The notes: a model not told the origin generated them from the letters alone. A stretch of 64,000 bases of DNA from Sedimentitalea sp039941015 (GCF_039941015.1 NZ_JBDVFI010000031.1); one strand, 5' to 3'; numbered from the stretch's first letter, positions 25,724 to 35,047 are shown. Program-made: numbers and translations.

Positions 25724-27031
25724 ATGGCTCGTGACACCCTGACTGGCAGCCGGATCCGCGAGCGACGATCAATTGCGGGTATGCGACAGGCCGATCTTGC
25801 ACGGCAAGTGGGTATCTCGGCCTCGTACCTCAACCTAATCGAGCATAACCGGCGCAGAATCGGCGGCAAGCTTCTGCTCGACATTGCCCAGCTTCTGGGG
25901 GTCGAGCCGTCGATGTTGACGCAGGGAGCGGAGGCCGCATTGATCGCGACCTTGCGCGAAGCGGCGGCTGACGCAGGGGCTGTGGCGGCAGAAGTTGACC
26001 GGGCAGACGAGTTTGCCGGTCGATTTCCGGGTTGGGCCGAGGTGCTTGCAGTCGGGCACAGACGTATCGCGTCGCTGGAACGGGCGGTGGAAATGCTGTC
26101 TGACCGGCTGACCCATGATCCGCATCTCGCGGCCTCATTGCACGAGGTATTGTCGACGGCTGCCGCAATCCGATCAACGGCCTCGATCCTGGCCGAGACC
26201 GGAGAGTTGGAGCAGGAGTGGCGCGAGCGGTTTCACAACAACCTGAACGAAGACAGTTTGCGGCTGGCCGAAAGCAGCAAGGCGCTGGTGACCTATCTGG
26301 ATGAAAGCGAGGACGCTGATGAACGACGCGGGTCCCCACAAGAAGAGGTCGAGGCCTTTGTTGCGCAAAGCGGCTTTCACTTTGTGCGGATCGAGGATGG
26401 CACATCAGAGCCGGACGCGCTGGTGCGGGACGCGCCCGAACTGACCTCGCGCGCCGCGCGGCTGATCGCGCGTGATGTTCTGACACGCTATTCAAAGGAC
26501 GCCCGTGCGATGCCACTGGGGGCGTTCCGCGATGCGATCGGCCGGGTCGGGCCTGACCCGATCGCATTGGCCGAGGCCTTTGGGGCCGAGCTGTCGGCGG
26601 TGTTCCGGCGACTGGCTGCGATGCCGGATGGCGTTTTGTCCGGTGATGTCGGTCTTGTAGTCTGCGACTCATCGGGCAGTATTCTCTATCGTAAACAGAT
26701 CGAGGGCTTCGCCTTGCCGCGATTTGGTGCCTCGTGCCCCCTCTGGCCGGTGTTCACAGCACTGAGTCGCCCTTTGATGCCGATCCGACGCCGTGTGTCT
26801 CAGTTGGGTCGATCCGCGATGCTGTTTGACTGCATGGCCATCGCACAGCCGGTGGGAACCGCGCTGTTTGACCAAGACCCGCTTTATCAATCCACGATGC
26901 TGATTCTGCCTGTTTCGGGAGACTCAGATGAAAATGTTGCGGTTCAGCCGGTTGGCAGCAGTTGTCGGGTTTGCCCGCGTTCCGAGTGTCGCGCCCGTCG
27001 CGAACCATCGATTCTGAGCGAAGGCTTTTGA
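25724..27031 (+). CDS. XRE-family regulator of the DUF2083 (short-chain fatty acid) type
   Basis: The product is 435 residues. An N-terminal HTH_3 (MRQADLARQVGISASYLNLIEHNRR, residues 20-44) is followed by a long helical middle and a C-terminal DUF2083-type domain ending in a cysteine cluster, CRVCPRSECRAR. The family includes PrpC/RamB/ScfR-type regulators that control propionate, acetate or glyoxylate-bypass genes, possibly sensing acyl-CoAs. Here it is divergent from the liv-type importer. The typical IrrE-like metallopeptidase motif was not seen. An 84-base gap leads to the response-regulator gene. Confidence 0.88.
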   Translation: MARDTLTGSRIRERRSIAGMRQADLARQVGISASYLNLIEHNRRRIGGKLLLDIAQLLGVEPSMLTQGAEAALIATLREAAADAGAVAAEVDRADEFAGRFPGWAEVLAVGHRRIASLERAVEMLSDRLTHDPHLAASLHEVLSTAAAIRSTASILAETGELEQEWRERFHNNLNEDSLRLAESSKALVTYLDESEDADERRGSPQEEVEAFVAQSGFHFVRIEDGTSEPDALVRDAPELTSRAARLIARDVLTRYSKDARAMPLGAFRDAIGRVGPDPIALAEAFGAELSAVFRRLAAMPDGVLSGDVGLVVCDSSGSILYRKQIEGFALPRFGASCPLWPVFTALSRPLMPIRRRVSQLGRSAMLFDCMAIAQPVGTALFDQDPLYQSTMLILPVSGDSDENVAVQPVGSSCRVCPRSECRARREPSILSEGF

Positions 27032-27115
27032 CAGGGTTATAGAAGCAAGGTTAAGTTGGGTGAAAAGCAATAAAGTTGCGCGACCGACGCGCGCCCCTGG
27101 GGAGGAACGGCGCAT

Positions 27116-27496
27116 ATGGGGCGAAATGTCCTGCTGATCGAGGATGAACCGAACATCATCGAAGCCATAAGATTTCTGCTCACCCGTGACGGGTGGGAGG
27201 TTGATACACATTCCAATGGTGCGGATGCGGTCGAGGTCGTTCAGGCGGCATCGCCCGATCTGGTCATTCTTGATCTGATGCTTCCGGGAAAGAGTGGCAT
27301 GGATATTCTGCGCGACCTGCGCGACATCCCTGAACTCGCCGGGTTGCCGGTGCTCATGCTCACCGCGCGCGGGCAATCGCGGGATCGGGAAATGGCCGAA
27401 AAGGCAGGGGTCAGCCGTTTCATGACCAAGCCGTTTTCCAATGCGGAAGTGTTGACTGCGGTGCGCGACCTTCTGGCGCAAGCGTCGCGCCAATGA
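27116..27496 (+). CDS. Single-domain CheY-like response regulator
   Basis: The product is 126 residues consisting only of a receiver domain: acidic pair in LLIEDEPN (Glu9/Asp10), phosphoacceptor Asp53 in LVILDLMLPG, Thr in MLTARG and Lys105 in MTKPFSN. It has no output domain. The stop overlaps the ATG of the next gene, and a histidine kinase lies two genes downstream, so it is the probable partner. RBS GGAGG lies at 27101-27105. Confidence 0.93.
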   Translation: MGRNVLLIEDEPNIIEAIRFLLTRDGWEVDTHSNGADAVEVVQAASPDLVILDLMLPGKSGMDILRDLRDIPELAGLPVLMLTARGQSRDREMAEKAGVSRFMTKPFSNAEVLTAVRDLLAQASRQ

Positions 27497-27804
27497 CAGG
27501 CGGCGGCCCCGAGAACGACCTGACCGAACAGATGCAACCCTCGGTGTTTCTGGAGCGTCAAAGCTATCGTCGCCGCCGCCTCATGGACGCGGCGCGCATT
27601 CTGCCGCTCTTTGGTGCGCTGTTGTTCGCGCTACCGCTGCTCTGGACGTCACCAGTGTCTGACGGCGCGACCGGAAATGCCGGTATCGCGATGTCCAGTG
27701 CCATCATTTATGTCTTCTCGGTCTGGACCGCGTTGATTGTTGCGATCCTTGTCTTTGGCAAGACCACACGGGCCTGGTCGCGCCCGGGTGATGGTCAGGG
27801 TTGA
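27493..27804 (+). CDS. Small two-span membrane protein upstream of the transporter-kinase
   Basis: The product is 103 residues, with hydrophobic segments at about residues 35-52 and 66-87 and a basic C-terminus. It overlaps the response-regulator gene by four bases and ends five bases before the kinase gene. Proteins of this size and topology commonly precede sodium/solute symporter (SSS) proteins (compare the DUF4212/DUF485 subunits beside ActP), so it may be an accessory of the kinase's transporter domain. The family assignment is an inference. Confidence 0.8.
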   Translation: MTGGGPENDLTEQMQPSVFLERQSYRRRRLMDAARILPLFGALLFALPLLWTSPVSDGATGNAGIAMSSAIIYVFSVWTALIVAILVFGKTTRAWSRPGDGQG

Positions 27805-27809
27805 ACTAG

Positions 27810-30488
27810 ATGGCTTCGCTGAACCTGCTGGTCCTGGTGTGCCTGGGGTATGTGGTGCTGCTGTTCATCGTCGCCTTTGTCGCGGACCGTCTGGCAGCAC
27901 AAGGGCGCAGTCGATGGCTGCACACGCCGTTGATCTATACACTGTCTCTGTCGATCTATTGCACAGCATGGACATTCTATGGCGCGGTTGGATATGCAAC
28001 CCGGTCCGGGCTTGAGTTTGTAACCATCTATCTCGGGCCAACGCTGGTCATGGTCGGCTGGTGGTGGGGGCTGCGTAAGCTGGTGCGCATCGGACGCAGC
28101 CAGCGGGTGACATCGATCGCTGACCTGCTCTCGTCACGCTATGGCAAATCTAATTCGTTGGCGATCTGCGTAACGCTCTTGGCGGTGATCGGCGTGACAC
28201 CGTATATCGCGCTGCAATTGCAGTCGATCACCCTGTCCTTTTCGATTTTCGCCGAGGCGGACCCGAATAGCGCCTATACGGACGGATCAAGTGTGTTCTA
28301 CGTGGCCGCCGGGCTTGCGGTGTTTGCGATCCTGTTTGGGACGCGGAACCTTGATGTGAACGAACGCCATCATGGTGTGGTCACCGCAGTCGCGCTCGAA
28401 GCGGTGGTGAAACTGCTTGCACTCTTGGCTGTTGGGGCATTCGTGGTCTGGGAACTGGCCGGTGGCGTGGGTCCGGTCATGGCGCAGATTGATGCATCCG
28501 AGATCGGCCAGTGGAATGTGCATTCCGGGCGCTGGGCGACCTTCACCTTCCTGTCTGCTGCCGCATTTGTCTGCCTGCCGCGGATGTTTCAGGTGCTGGT
28601 TGTCGAAAACAGCGACGAACGCCATCTGCGAACGGCAGCGTGGGCGTTCCCCCTCTACCTTCTGTTGATGAGCCTGTTCGTCATCCCCATCGCCGTGGTC
28701 GGCCTTGATCTGATGCCCAAGGGATCGAACCCGGATCTGTTCGTCTTGACCGTCCCGCTAAGCCAAGGGCGCGAGGGGTTGGCGATGCTGTCCTTCCTTG
28801 GCGGGTTTTCGTCAGCGACTTCGATGGTGATCGTTGCGGCGATGGCGCTGTCAACGATGGTGTCCAACCATATTGTGATGCCCATCTGGTTGTCATGGCA
28901 CGGGGAGGGCGCGTCGGTATCGGGAGATGTGCGCAATGTGGTCCTGCTGGCGCGGCGTGTTTCGATTGCGGGGATATTGGCGCTTGGCTATTTCTACTAT
29001 CGTCTTTCCGGTGGCGGCGATGCACTGGTTTCAATCGGTCTGGTGGCCTTTGCCGGGATCGCCCAGATACTGCCTGCGCTGGTCGGTGGCTTGTTTTGGC
29101 GGGGGGCCACGCGCACCGGCGCGCTAGTCGGGCTTCTGCTCGGCTTTGGAGTATGGCTATATACGCTCCTTTTGCCGGAATTGGGCGGCAGTTTCCTGTC
29201 GGACGGGGTTTTGCAGGATGGCCTGCTGGGAATCGCTTGGCTACGTCCGCTCGCGCTTTTCGGCATCACCGGACTCGACCCGGTCGTTCATTCGGTGATG
29301 TGGAGCCTTCTGCTGAATGCTTCCGGGTTCTGCATCGTCTCTTTGATCACGTTCCCAAGCCCGTTGGAGCGTCTTCAAGCGGCGCAATTCGTTAACGTGT
29401 TTGATCATTCTGTTGGCCCCCGTGGGTGGACCGGATCAATTGGTCAAAGTGAGGATCTGATGATCATGTCCCAGCGGATCCTCGGGGCGCAACAGGCGCA
29501 GGATCTCTTTCACCGCGAGGCCGAAGCACAGGGTCAACGGGGCTATCTTCCCGAGCCAAGCCCTGCATTTCTGGATCGTCTCGAACGGGAATTGTCCGGT
29601 TCTGTGGGCGCGGCCACGGCACATGCCATGATCGGGCAGATCGTGGGCGGATCGTCAGTATCGGTCGAGGACCTGTTGGCGGTTGCCGATGAAAGCGCGC
29701 AATTGCTGGAATACTCCAGCAAACTCGAAGCAAAGTCTGCTGAACTGAGCCTGACTGCGCGTCAGTTGCGCGACGCAAATGCCAAGCTGACTCAACTGTC
29801 GCTGCAAAAGGACGCGTTTCTAAGTCAGGTCAGCCACGAGTTGCGAACGCCGATGACCTCGATCAGCGCGTTTTCCGAGATCCTGCGGGATACCGATGGA
29901 CTGGATGAAGCGGAAAAGACCCATTATGCAACGATCATTCATGACGAAGCCTTGCGCCTGACGCGGCTGTTGAATGATCTGCTGGATCTGAGTGTTCTTG
30001 AAAGCGGGCAGGTCAGCCTGAACATGCGCGCCGGTGTGTTGTCGGATGTGCTGGATCGTGCCGAGGCTGCTGCTCTTGCGGGGTCGGATGGGCCCTTGTT
30101 GGTTCGGCGGCAGCGAAGCGAAGAGGGGTTCGCGCTGCACACCGATCTGGACCGGTTGGCGCAGGTGTTCATCAATCTGATTTCGAACGCTCAAAAATAC
30201 TGCAACGCCGAACGGCCCGAACTGCGGATCAAGGTCCGCGCAGTCTCGGACAAGTTGCTGATCGATTTTGTCGACAACGGCACCGGTATTCCGCCCGACT
30301 CCCGGGCGGTGATCTTTGAGAAGTTCACACGTGTCAGCGGTGAAAAGGCCGGCGGTGCGGGACTGGGGCTGGCGATCAGTCGTGAAATCATGCAGCGACT
30401 GGACGGAAATGTCAGCTATTTGCCGGGAAAATCCGGTGGCGCCTTTCGAGTCATGCTGCCCCTGAGCGTGCGTGTGGCCGCGCAATAG
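27810..30488 (+). CDS. Sensor histidine kinase with N-terminal sodium:solute symporter (SSS) domain
   Basis: The product is 892 residues. Residues about 5-530 form a PutP-like symporter of 12-13 helices (YSLSIYCTAWTFYGAVGYA-type start, GGFSSATSMVIVAAMALSTM in the Na+-site region). Residues about 570-635 match a STAC linker (GAATAHAMIGQIVGGSSVSVEDLL), then a coiled coil (640-670), HisKA with His676 in SHELRTP, and HATPase_c with N box NLISNAQKYC, G1 DFVDNGTGIP and G2 GAGLGLAIS. No PAS domain is evident. CrbS/MctS-type kinases of this layout sense acetate or other monocarboxylates; here the ligand is unknown and the partner is probably the CheY-like protein upstream. Confidence 0.92.
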   Translation: MASLNLLVLVCLGYVVLLFIVAFVADRLAAQGRSRWLHTPLIYTLSLSIYCTAWTFYGAVGYATRSGLEFVTIYLGPTLVMVGWWWGLRKLVRIGRSQRVTSIADLLSSRYGKSNSLAICVTLLAVIGVTPYIALQLQSITLSFSIFAEADPNSAYTDGSSVFYVAAGLAVFAILFGTRNLDVNERHHGVVTAVALEAVVKLLALLAVGAFVVWELAGGVGPVMAQIDASEIGQWNVHSGRWATFTFLSAAAFVCLPRMFQVLVVENSDERHLRTAAWAFPLYLLLMSLFVIPIAVVGLDLMPKGSNPDLFVLTVPLSQGREGLAMLSFLGGFSSATSMVIVAAMALSTMVSNHIVMPIWLSWHGEGASVSGDVRNVVLLARRVSIAGILALGYFYYRLSGGGDALVSIGLVAFAGIAQILPALVGGLFWRGATRTGALVGLLLGFGVWLYTLLLPELGGSFLSDGVLQDGLLGIAWLRPLALFGITGLDPVVHSVMWSLLLNASGFCIVSLITFPSPLERLQAAQFVNVFDHSVGPRGWTGSIGQSEDLMIMSQRILGAQQAQDLFHREAEAQGQRGYLPEPSPAFLDRLERELSGSVGAATAHAMIGQIVGGSSVSVEDLLAVADESAQLLEYSSKLEAKSAELSLTARQLRDANAKLTQLSLQKDAFLSQVSHELRTPMTSISAFSEILRDTDGLDEAEKTHYATIIHDEALRLTRLLNDLLDLSVLESGQVSLNMRAGVLSDVLDRAEAAALAGSDGPLLVRRQRSEEGFALHTDLDRLAQVFINLISNAQKYCNAERPELRIKVRAVSDKLLIDFVDNGTGIPPDSRAVIFEKFTRVSGEKAGGAGLGLAISREIMQRLDGNVSYLPGKSGGAFRVMLPLSVRVAAQ

Positions 30489-30567
30489 CATCAGACGTAA
30501 AGGTATTTGTAACCAACCTTGCGCTAGACCGGGAGCATACTTTTTATCGACGGGCAGGCCACAATTC

Positions 30568-31683
30568 ATGGTTACCTCTGAGGCACACTCAGCATTGAGG
30601 CGTAAGACAGATACGAATCGCGACGGCGGTTCCACGGCCGGCAGGTCTGCGGCCGGCGCGCTGCGTCTGGGAATCGCACGAGCTGCGGCGAACCTGTTCG
30701 ATCTGGCGGTATCGGTCATTGGCGTTCGCCAGGCGCGCGCGGATCAGGATGCGGTGGGCCAGCATCTGTCCGACGATCGTTTGTTGATCCTGTTGGATGG
30801 TCCTCACGGATTGACGGGCGCGCTGGTTCTGGATCGCGCCTTGATGGTTGCGCTGGTTCAGCAGCAAACGATGGGGCGTGTTACCGCCACAACGCCGGAT
30901 GACAGGCCCTTTACCGCGACGGATGCCGCGATGGTCGCGCCGCTGGTGGATGCGACATTGGAACGTGCGGCGAAACTGGCCGAACTGCCCGCCGATGTTC
31001 TGTGCCTGACGGGGTTCGAGTTTGGCGCGCGGGTCGAAGATCGCAGGTCAGCATTATTGGCGTTGGATTCCGACGCGTATCGGGTCTTTGACCTGACGTT
31101 GGAACTGGATGGCGGACCGTTGCAGGGCGAGCTGTGTCTGATCCTGCCAGAGCCAAAGCCGCAGGTCGATACGAGCCAAGAGACGTCGGCGAAGCAGGAT
31201 TCGCCGACACTGGGTCATGCCATCGGGGTAGCGCGTGCCGATCTGATCGCTGTCATTTCCCGCGTGCGTTTTCCGCTCGCCGATCTGTCAAAAATGCAGC
31301 CGGGCGATTTGCTGCCTTTGGTGCAAGAGCGGCTCGACCGTATCGAACTGGTCTCGATCACCGGGCAAAAAGTTGCAGTTGGACGATTGGGGCAGAGCGG
31401 GGGGCTGCGAGCTCTGAGATTGAACGAAAGCCGCTCCCCCGTTCAGGGAGATCAGGATGCATTCGCGAGCGGCATCAATTCAAAGGCAACCGCATTGGAG
31501 GATCCGATGACGGTGGAAGGCCATCTCGTCGATCCGGTCGCCGAACCTGTCAGTGTTCATGTGAGGCCTGATATCGAGCCCGCTGATGACTTGCGGAAGA
31601 TGAGCGCTGACGAAGCCGCAATCGAAATATCGGCGCTGGCTGGGCTCGAGGAAGATGAAGCGTTGAAGCAATCGACCGGATAG
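30568..31683 (+). CDS. FliM/SpoA-domain protein, isolated
   Basis: The product is 371 residues from ATG 30568 (MVTSEAHSALRRK). Residues about 20-190 resemble the FliM middle domain (GIARAAANLFDLAVSVIGVRQ, LVDATLERAAKLAEL), and residues about 225-295 are a SpoA domain (VARADLIAVISRVRFPLADLSKMQPGDLL, GQKVAVGRLGQSGG). The C-terminal 75 residues are acidic and disordered-looking. FliM forms the flagellar C-ring and binds phospho-CheY. No other flagellar gene is in the window, but a CheY-like regulator and kinase lie immediately upstream. It may be the motor protein FliM or a diverged paralog. Confidence 0.8.
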   Translation: MVTSEAHSALRRKTDTNRDGGSTAGRSAAGALRLGIARAAANLFDLAVSVIGVRQARADQDAVGQHLSDDRLLILLDGPHGLTGALVLDRALMVALVQQQTMGRVTATTPDDRPFTATDAAMVAPLVDATLERAAKLAELPADVLCLTGFEFGARVEDRRSALLALDSDAYRVFDLTLELDGGPLQGELCLILPEPKPQVDTSQETSAKQDSPTLGHAIGVARADLIAVISRVRFPLADLSKMQPGDLLPLVQERLDRIELVSITGQKVAVGRLGQSGGLRALRLNESRSPVQGDQDAFASGINSKATALEDPMTVEGHLVDPVAEPVSVHVRPDIEPADDLRKMSADEAAIEISALAGLEEDEALKQSTG

Positions 31684-31699
31684 ATCCGGCCCACAGCTT

Positions 31700-32125
31700 T
31701 CAGCGATTGTGCAGTTGTTCCAGCGTCGGACGCAAACCATCGAGTTGATACCCGGCCGCCGAAGTATCAGCGAGAACCGCGTCAGCCGGCCGTGTCGCGG
31801 CTTGATCCAGTGCCCAGATCACCGAACACCGCGTCCCGGATGCGCAGTAGGCCAAAACAGGGCCGCCTGCAGACTCGACCATCCCGGATTGAATGGCGAC
31901 GTTCTCTGGTGTCATCGTCTGGTGTGTCAACGGCAACACTTCAAAGCGCAGGCCAGCGTCGCGCACCGCAGCGCCGATTGCTTCGGCCTGATGGCTTGGC
32001 GGGACTTCGCTGTCTGGGCGGTTGCAGATCACAAGCGTGATACCTGCTTCGGCAATGGCGGGGACGTCCTCGACCGAGATTTGCGGTGAGACGGCGTATT
32101 CGGGGGATAAGCTGCGCAGGTCCAT
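31700..32125 (-). CDS. DUF442/TIGR01244 phosphatase-like protein
   Basis: The product is 141 residues. It has ISVEDVPAIAEAGITLVICNRPDSE and the catalytic-loop motif YCASGTRCSVIW typical of the DUF442 family, a dual-specificity-phosphatase/rhodanese-like fold with a reactive Cys (here CASGTR). In many proteobacteria this domain is fused to, or sits beside, the Blh/CstB-type persulfide dioxygenase, as here (the MBL gene ends 176 bases upstream on the same strand). A role in sulfide or persulfide handling is likely. Confidence 0.88.
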   Translation of the reverse strand: MDLRSLSPEYAVSPQISVEDVPAIAEAGITLVICNRPDSEVPPSHQAEAIGAAVRDAGLRFEVLPLTHQTMTPENVAIQSGMVESAGGPVLAYCASGTRCSVIWALDQAATRPADAVLADTSAAGYQLDGLRPTLEQLHNR

Positions 32126-32301
32126 GAAGAAGTGTTTACGTCGGTGTCCTCAGACTGTCCAGCCAACCCTGTGTGCAGGAGCCATTCAGGATTCGTGAGT
32201 TCATTAGAAAGTCGCGAGTACCGAAGCCTGCAGGGTTGAAGGTTCATTCAGTGCGTCAGGCACGGCGCTATCTGATCCAGTTTCTGTCACCAAAGCCGTG
32301 G

Positions 32302-33165
32302 TCAGAGCTTGTTGATCGGAATCTTTAGAAAAACGTTCCCGGCGTCGTCCTTCGGCGGCATTCGTCCCGCCCGCATGTTGACCTGAATGGAAGGCAGGAT
32401 CAATCGCGGCATCCCAAGCGTCGCGTCGCGTTCGTCACGCATCCGCACGAAATCCTCGACGTCGCGTCCCTTGCCGATATGCACGTTCAGCTCTTTTTGT
32501 TCGCCCACCGTTGTTTCCCAGGCAAAGTCATCGCGCCCCGGCGCCTTGTAGTCGTGCCCAACAAAGACACGGGTCTCGTCGGGCAGCGCCAAGATCCTTT
32601 GGATTGAGTTAAAGAGCGCCTTGGATGAGCCGCCGGGAAAATCGCAACGCGCGGTTCCAAAGTCCGGCATGAACAACGTATCGCCGACAAACGCGGCATC
32701 GCCGATCACATAGGTCAGACAGGCCGGTGTGTGTCCGGGTGTGTGCAGGACGTCGCCGCGCATCTGCCCAATATGAAAGCTGTCGCCTTCTTTGAACAAT
32801 GCATCAAACTGGCTGCCGTCACGTTGAAACTCGGTGCCTTCGTTGAACACTTTGCCAAACGTATCCTGCACCATGGTGATACGGTCACCGATGCCGATTT
32901 TCCCGCCAATCTGTTCCTGAAGATAGGGGGCTGCCGACAGGTGATCTGCGTGAACGTGGGTTTCAAGTATCCATTCGACACGCAATCCTTGTTGATTCAC
33001 GTGTTCGATGATCGCGTCGGCAGATTTGGTATCGGTGCGTCCGGATGCCTGATCGTAATCAAGCACGCTGTCGATTACGGCGCATGCGCCTCCCTGAGGT
33101 TCACGGACGACGTAGGACACAGTGTTTGTGGCCTGATCGAAAAAGGCTTTTACATCGGGTGTCAT
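32302..33165 (-). CDS. MBL-fold persulfide dioxygenase-like protein (ETHE1/Blh type)
   Basis: The product is 287 residues. Metal-binding motif HVHADHLSAA (HxHxDH), later HTPGHTPACLTY, DTLFMPDFGTARCDFPGG and GHDYKAPGRDDFAWETT are those of the Blh subfamily beside ETHE1, non-heme iron enzymes oxidising glutathione or other persulfides to sulfite. It is cytoplasmic. The DUF442 gene follows on the same strand. The usual BigR regulator and sulfite exporter are not in this window. Confidence 0.92.
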   Translation of the reverse strand: MTPDVKAFFDQATNTVSYVVREPQGGACAVIDSVLDYDQASGRTDTKSADAIIEHVNQQGLRVEWILETHVHADHLSAAPYLQEQIGGKIGIGDRITMVQDTFGKVFNEGTEFQRDGSQFDALFKEGDSFHIGQMRGDVLHTPGHTPACLTYVIGDAAFVGDTLFMPDFGTARCDFPGGSSKALFNSIQRILALPDETRVFVGHDYKAPGRDDFAWETTVGEQKELNVHIGKGRDVEDFVRMRDERDATLGMPRLILPSIQVNMRAGRMPPKDDAGNVFLKIPINKL

Positions 33166-33416
33166 GGCATTCTCCGTCCAATCTGTTCAATCACGTATGG
33201 ATTTCCGCATGTGTCGAGAATCAAAGGCCGCTGATTTGATTTGTATCAAGGTCTGTGGGGTAAGCGGATGTGAAAGTCGAAAATGTGAACAAAATCATCT
33301 TGGGGTTGAGGGCGTTTTCTGAGAACATGGTGGGGTGGTACACGTGACAAACGTGGCGGTGTTGTGCAGCCGTTACGCTTTGGTTGTACCCTGAGTGAAA
33401 TTCCGGGGAGAATGAC

Positions 33417-33632
33417 ATGAATATAGACGAGTTGAAACTGAGAGCCGAGAACCTCGAAGAGCAGATTTCCTGCGCCAAGGCCGAGATGCGGATTGCGCTT
33501 CAGCCGCAATTTTCATCCGTACTTGGAAAGATAGCCGCCGAAGGTGCTCAGGTGCCGGGACGGATGCGGCGTCTTGATGCAGTTCTGGTCGAAGAGGCGA
33601 TCGAGGCACGCTTTGACAACATGCCAGTCTGA
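33417..33632 (+). CDS. Small hypothetical protein, coiled-coil-like
   Basis: The frame encodes 71 residues and has a good ribosome binding site (GGGGAG at 33404-33409, 8 bases before ATG). Residues 1-30 form a likely amphipathic helix (ELKLRAENLEEQISCAKAEM). I do not recognise a family. It lies between the persulfide dioxygenase gene (divergent) and a small membrane-protein gene (convergent, 4 bases apart). Confidence 0.65.
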   Translation: MNIDELKLRAENLEEQISCAKAEMRIALQPQFSSVLGKIAAEGAQVPGRMRRLDAVLVEEAIEARFDNMPV

Positions 33633-33636
33633 TTGT

Positions 33637-33855
33637 TCAGCCTAGGATCACACCTACGGCTACAAGCATCAGTCCAATCACTGATAAAAAAAGCGCGCCC
33701 ATGTTCATCGGCAGGACCGATTGCAGTATGGCGCGCATTTCCTCATCAGGAAGCTTTGCGCGTCGCGCCTTGGCGACGCGCAAAATGCACCAGATCAGCC
33801 CCGCGAGACCGGTAAGCGAAATCGCTGCGCCCACCCAGACCATTATTTCAAACAT
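33637..33855 (-). CDS. Small two-span membrane protein
   Basis: The product is 72 residues from ATG 33855 (MFEIMVWVGAAI). The helices at about residues 5-24 and 48-70 flank a charged cytoplasmic-like loop (RVAKARRAKLPDEEMRAIL). The function is unknown. The longer frame upstream of 33855 adds only a charged stretch. It is convergent with the small hypothetical at 33417. Confidence 0.7.
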   Translation of the reverse strand: MFEIMVWVGAAISLTGLAGLIWCILRVAKARRAKLPDEEMRAILQSVLPMNMGALFLSVIGLMLVAVGVILG

Positions 33856-34015
33856 GCCGCCCCCAAGGCTTTCATCATATTCGATGCGCCTAGCGGATCG
33901 TCTGCTTTCGCGCAACTGGGTTCCGTGACGCGACCTGCGGTTTGAGCCTTGCAGCGGCGGCGGTGCAGCGGTATTCCGCAGTTTCTGACATCTATTGATC
34001 TACGGAGCCCCTGCG

Positions 34016-34276
34016 ATGAGCGATACCAATACCGATACCACCTATCGTGTGACTGCCGATGAATTGCGCCAGTTCATCGAACGGGTGGAGCGGCTGGAAG
34101 CGGAAAAGCAAGACATCGCAGAACAGCAGAAAGAAGTGATGGCTGAGGCCAAGTCCCGTGGCTACGACACCAAGATCATTCGCAAGGTGATTGCATTGCG
34201 CAAGCGCGACAAGGACGACATCGCAGAGGAAGAAGCGATTCTGGAGATGTACAAAGAAGCGCTTGGGATGTCGTGA
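34016..34276 (+). CDS. gapR: GapR-family (DUF2312) nucleoid-associated protein
   Basis: The product is 86 residues from ATG 34016. Nearly the whole length matches GapR: VTADELRQFIERVERLEAEK, AEAKSRGYDTKIIRKVIALRK and a final EEAILEMYKEALG. In Caulobacter GapR forms a tetrameric clamp on overtwisted DNA and assists topoisomerases ahead of replication and transcription. It is alphaproteobacteria-specific and supports the taxonomic call. An intrinsic terminator follows. Confidence 0.96.
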   Translation: MSDTNTDTTYRVTADELRQFIERVERLEAEKQDIAEQQKEVMAEAKSRGYDTKIIRKVIALRKRDKDDIAEEEAILEMYKEALGMS

Positions 34277-34325
34277 AGCACGTTTAAGTGCTCAACATTT
34301 TTGAACTAACACTTTGCCATTGTGC

Positions 34326-34363
34326 GGGCGCCAGAACGTTTTTGTGCAGCGCCCATTTTTTTT
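34326..34363 (+). terminator. Intrinsic terminator of gapR
   Basis: GGGCGC (34326-34331) pairs with GCGCCC (34349-34354) and is followed by A and eight T residues (34356-34363). The loop is long (17 bases). It is the clearest Rho-independent terminator in the window. Confidence 0.75.
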
Positions 34364-35047
34364 ACGGAAACATGCACTTCTGGAGCGTGACGTTGGCGAT
34401 AAGCGTCGCGCGTAATTGATCGCATTTTGGCGATTGAAGCAACGCTATAGAAATTCATCCAGTGGCATCTGGCCCGAAATTTCTACGGAAAACGCATACG
34501 CTTTTCAGTGTGTTAGGTTTTCATTTTGCGTGTGCCGAGCGTGCTTATTTCGGTGCCAAATTGCCTGCGCCAGCGAGAATTCCAGAACGTTCTGAGACAA
34601 TTACTCGGTACACCTCAAGCGTTCGTTGTTTGTTTACAAACACTAACCTGTGCCATCATGCCAAACGAGTGAGGCCGCTCAGGCCTTCGTGCCCTCATGC
34701 TTGTTAGCAAACGCGCATTCGTCTGCGGCGTGCCTCTGTCGATATGCACAACAACACCTGGTCGCAGTGGCGAAGTCTCTTGGGAGGTAACACTCGGCTG
34801 TTTTCAGAGTTGCGTTCGCATTGTCTGTTCGACGACAAGTTCCGTCAGTTCGGCAAGAGTAACGCGCCGGCTTTGGTGAGAGGCAGTTGAAATGGGTAGC
34901 GATTACGTCTGAGCGAGGTGACGTCATCCTACGTAACTGCTGCTCTATAAATTTATCGATATTTTGTGGTAGAGATGACAGAGCGTAGCCCGATCAAACG
35001 ATTGCCACACGCCCGATACGATCTAAAAGGAATCGAGCAGATTGGAA
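34364..35047. other. Gene-free stretch before the AraC gene
   Basis: About 680 bases, less GC-rich than the surroundings. Short frames exist on both strands but none has a ribosome site, codon bias or family likeness. No RNA gene was recognised. It marks the step from the core part of the window into the accessory part. Confidence 0.5.

Noticed and set aside
32126..32301. Possible fusion of the DUF442 and MBL genes
   Set aside because: The two domains are fused in some bacteria, but here stop and start codons and a 176-base gap separate them.
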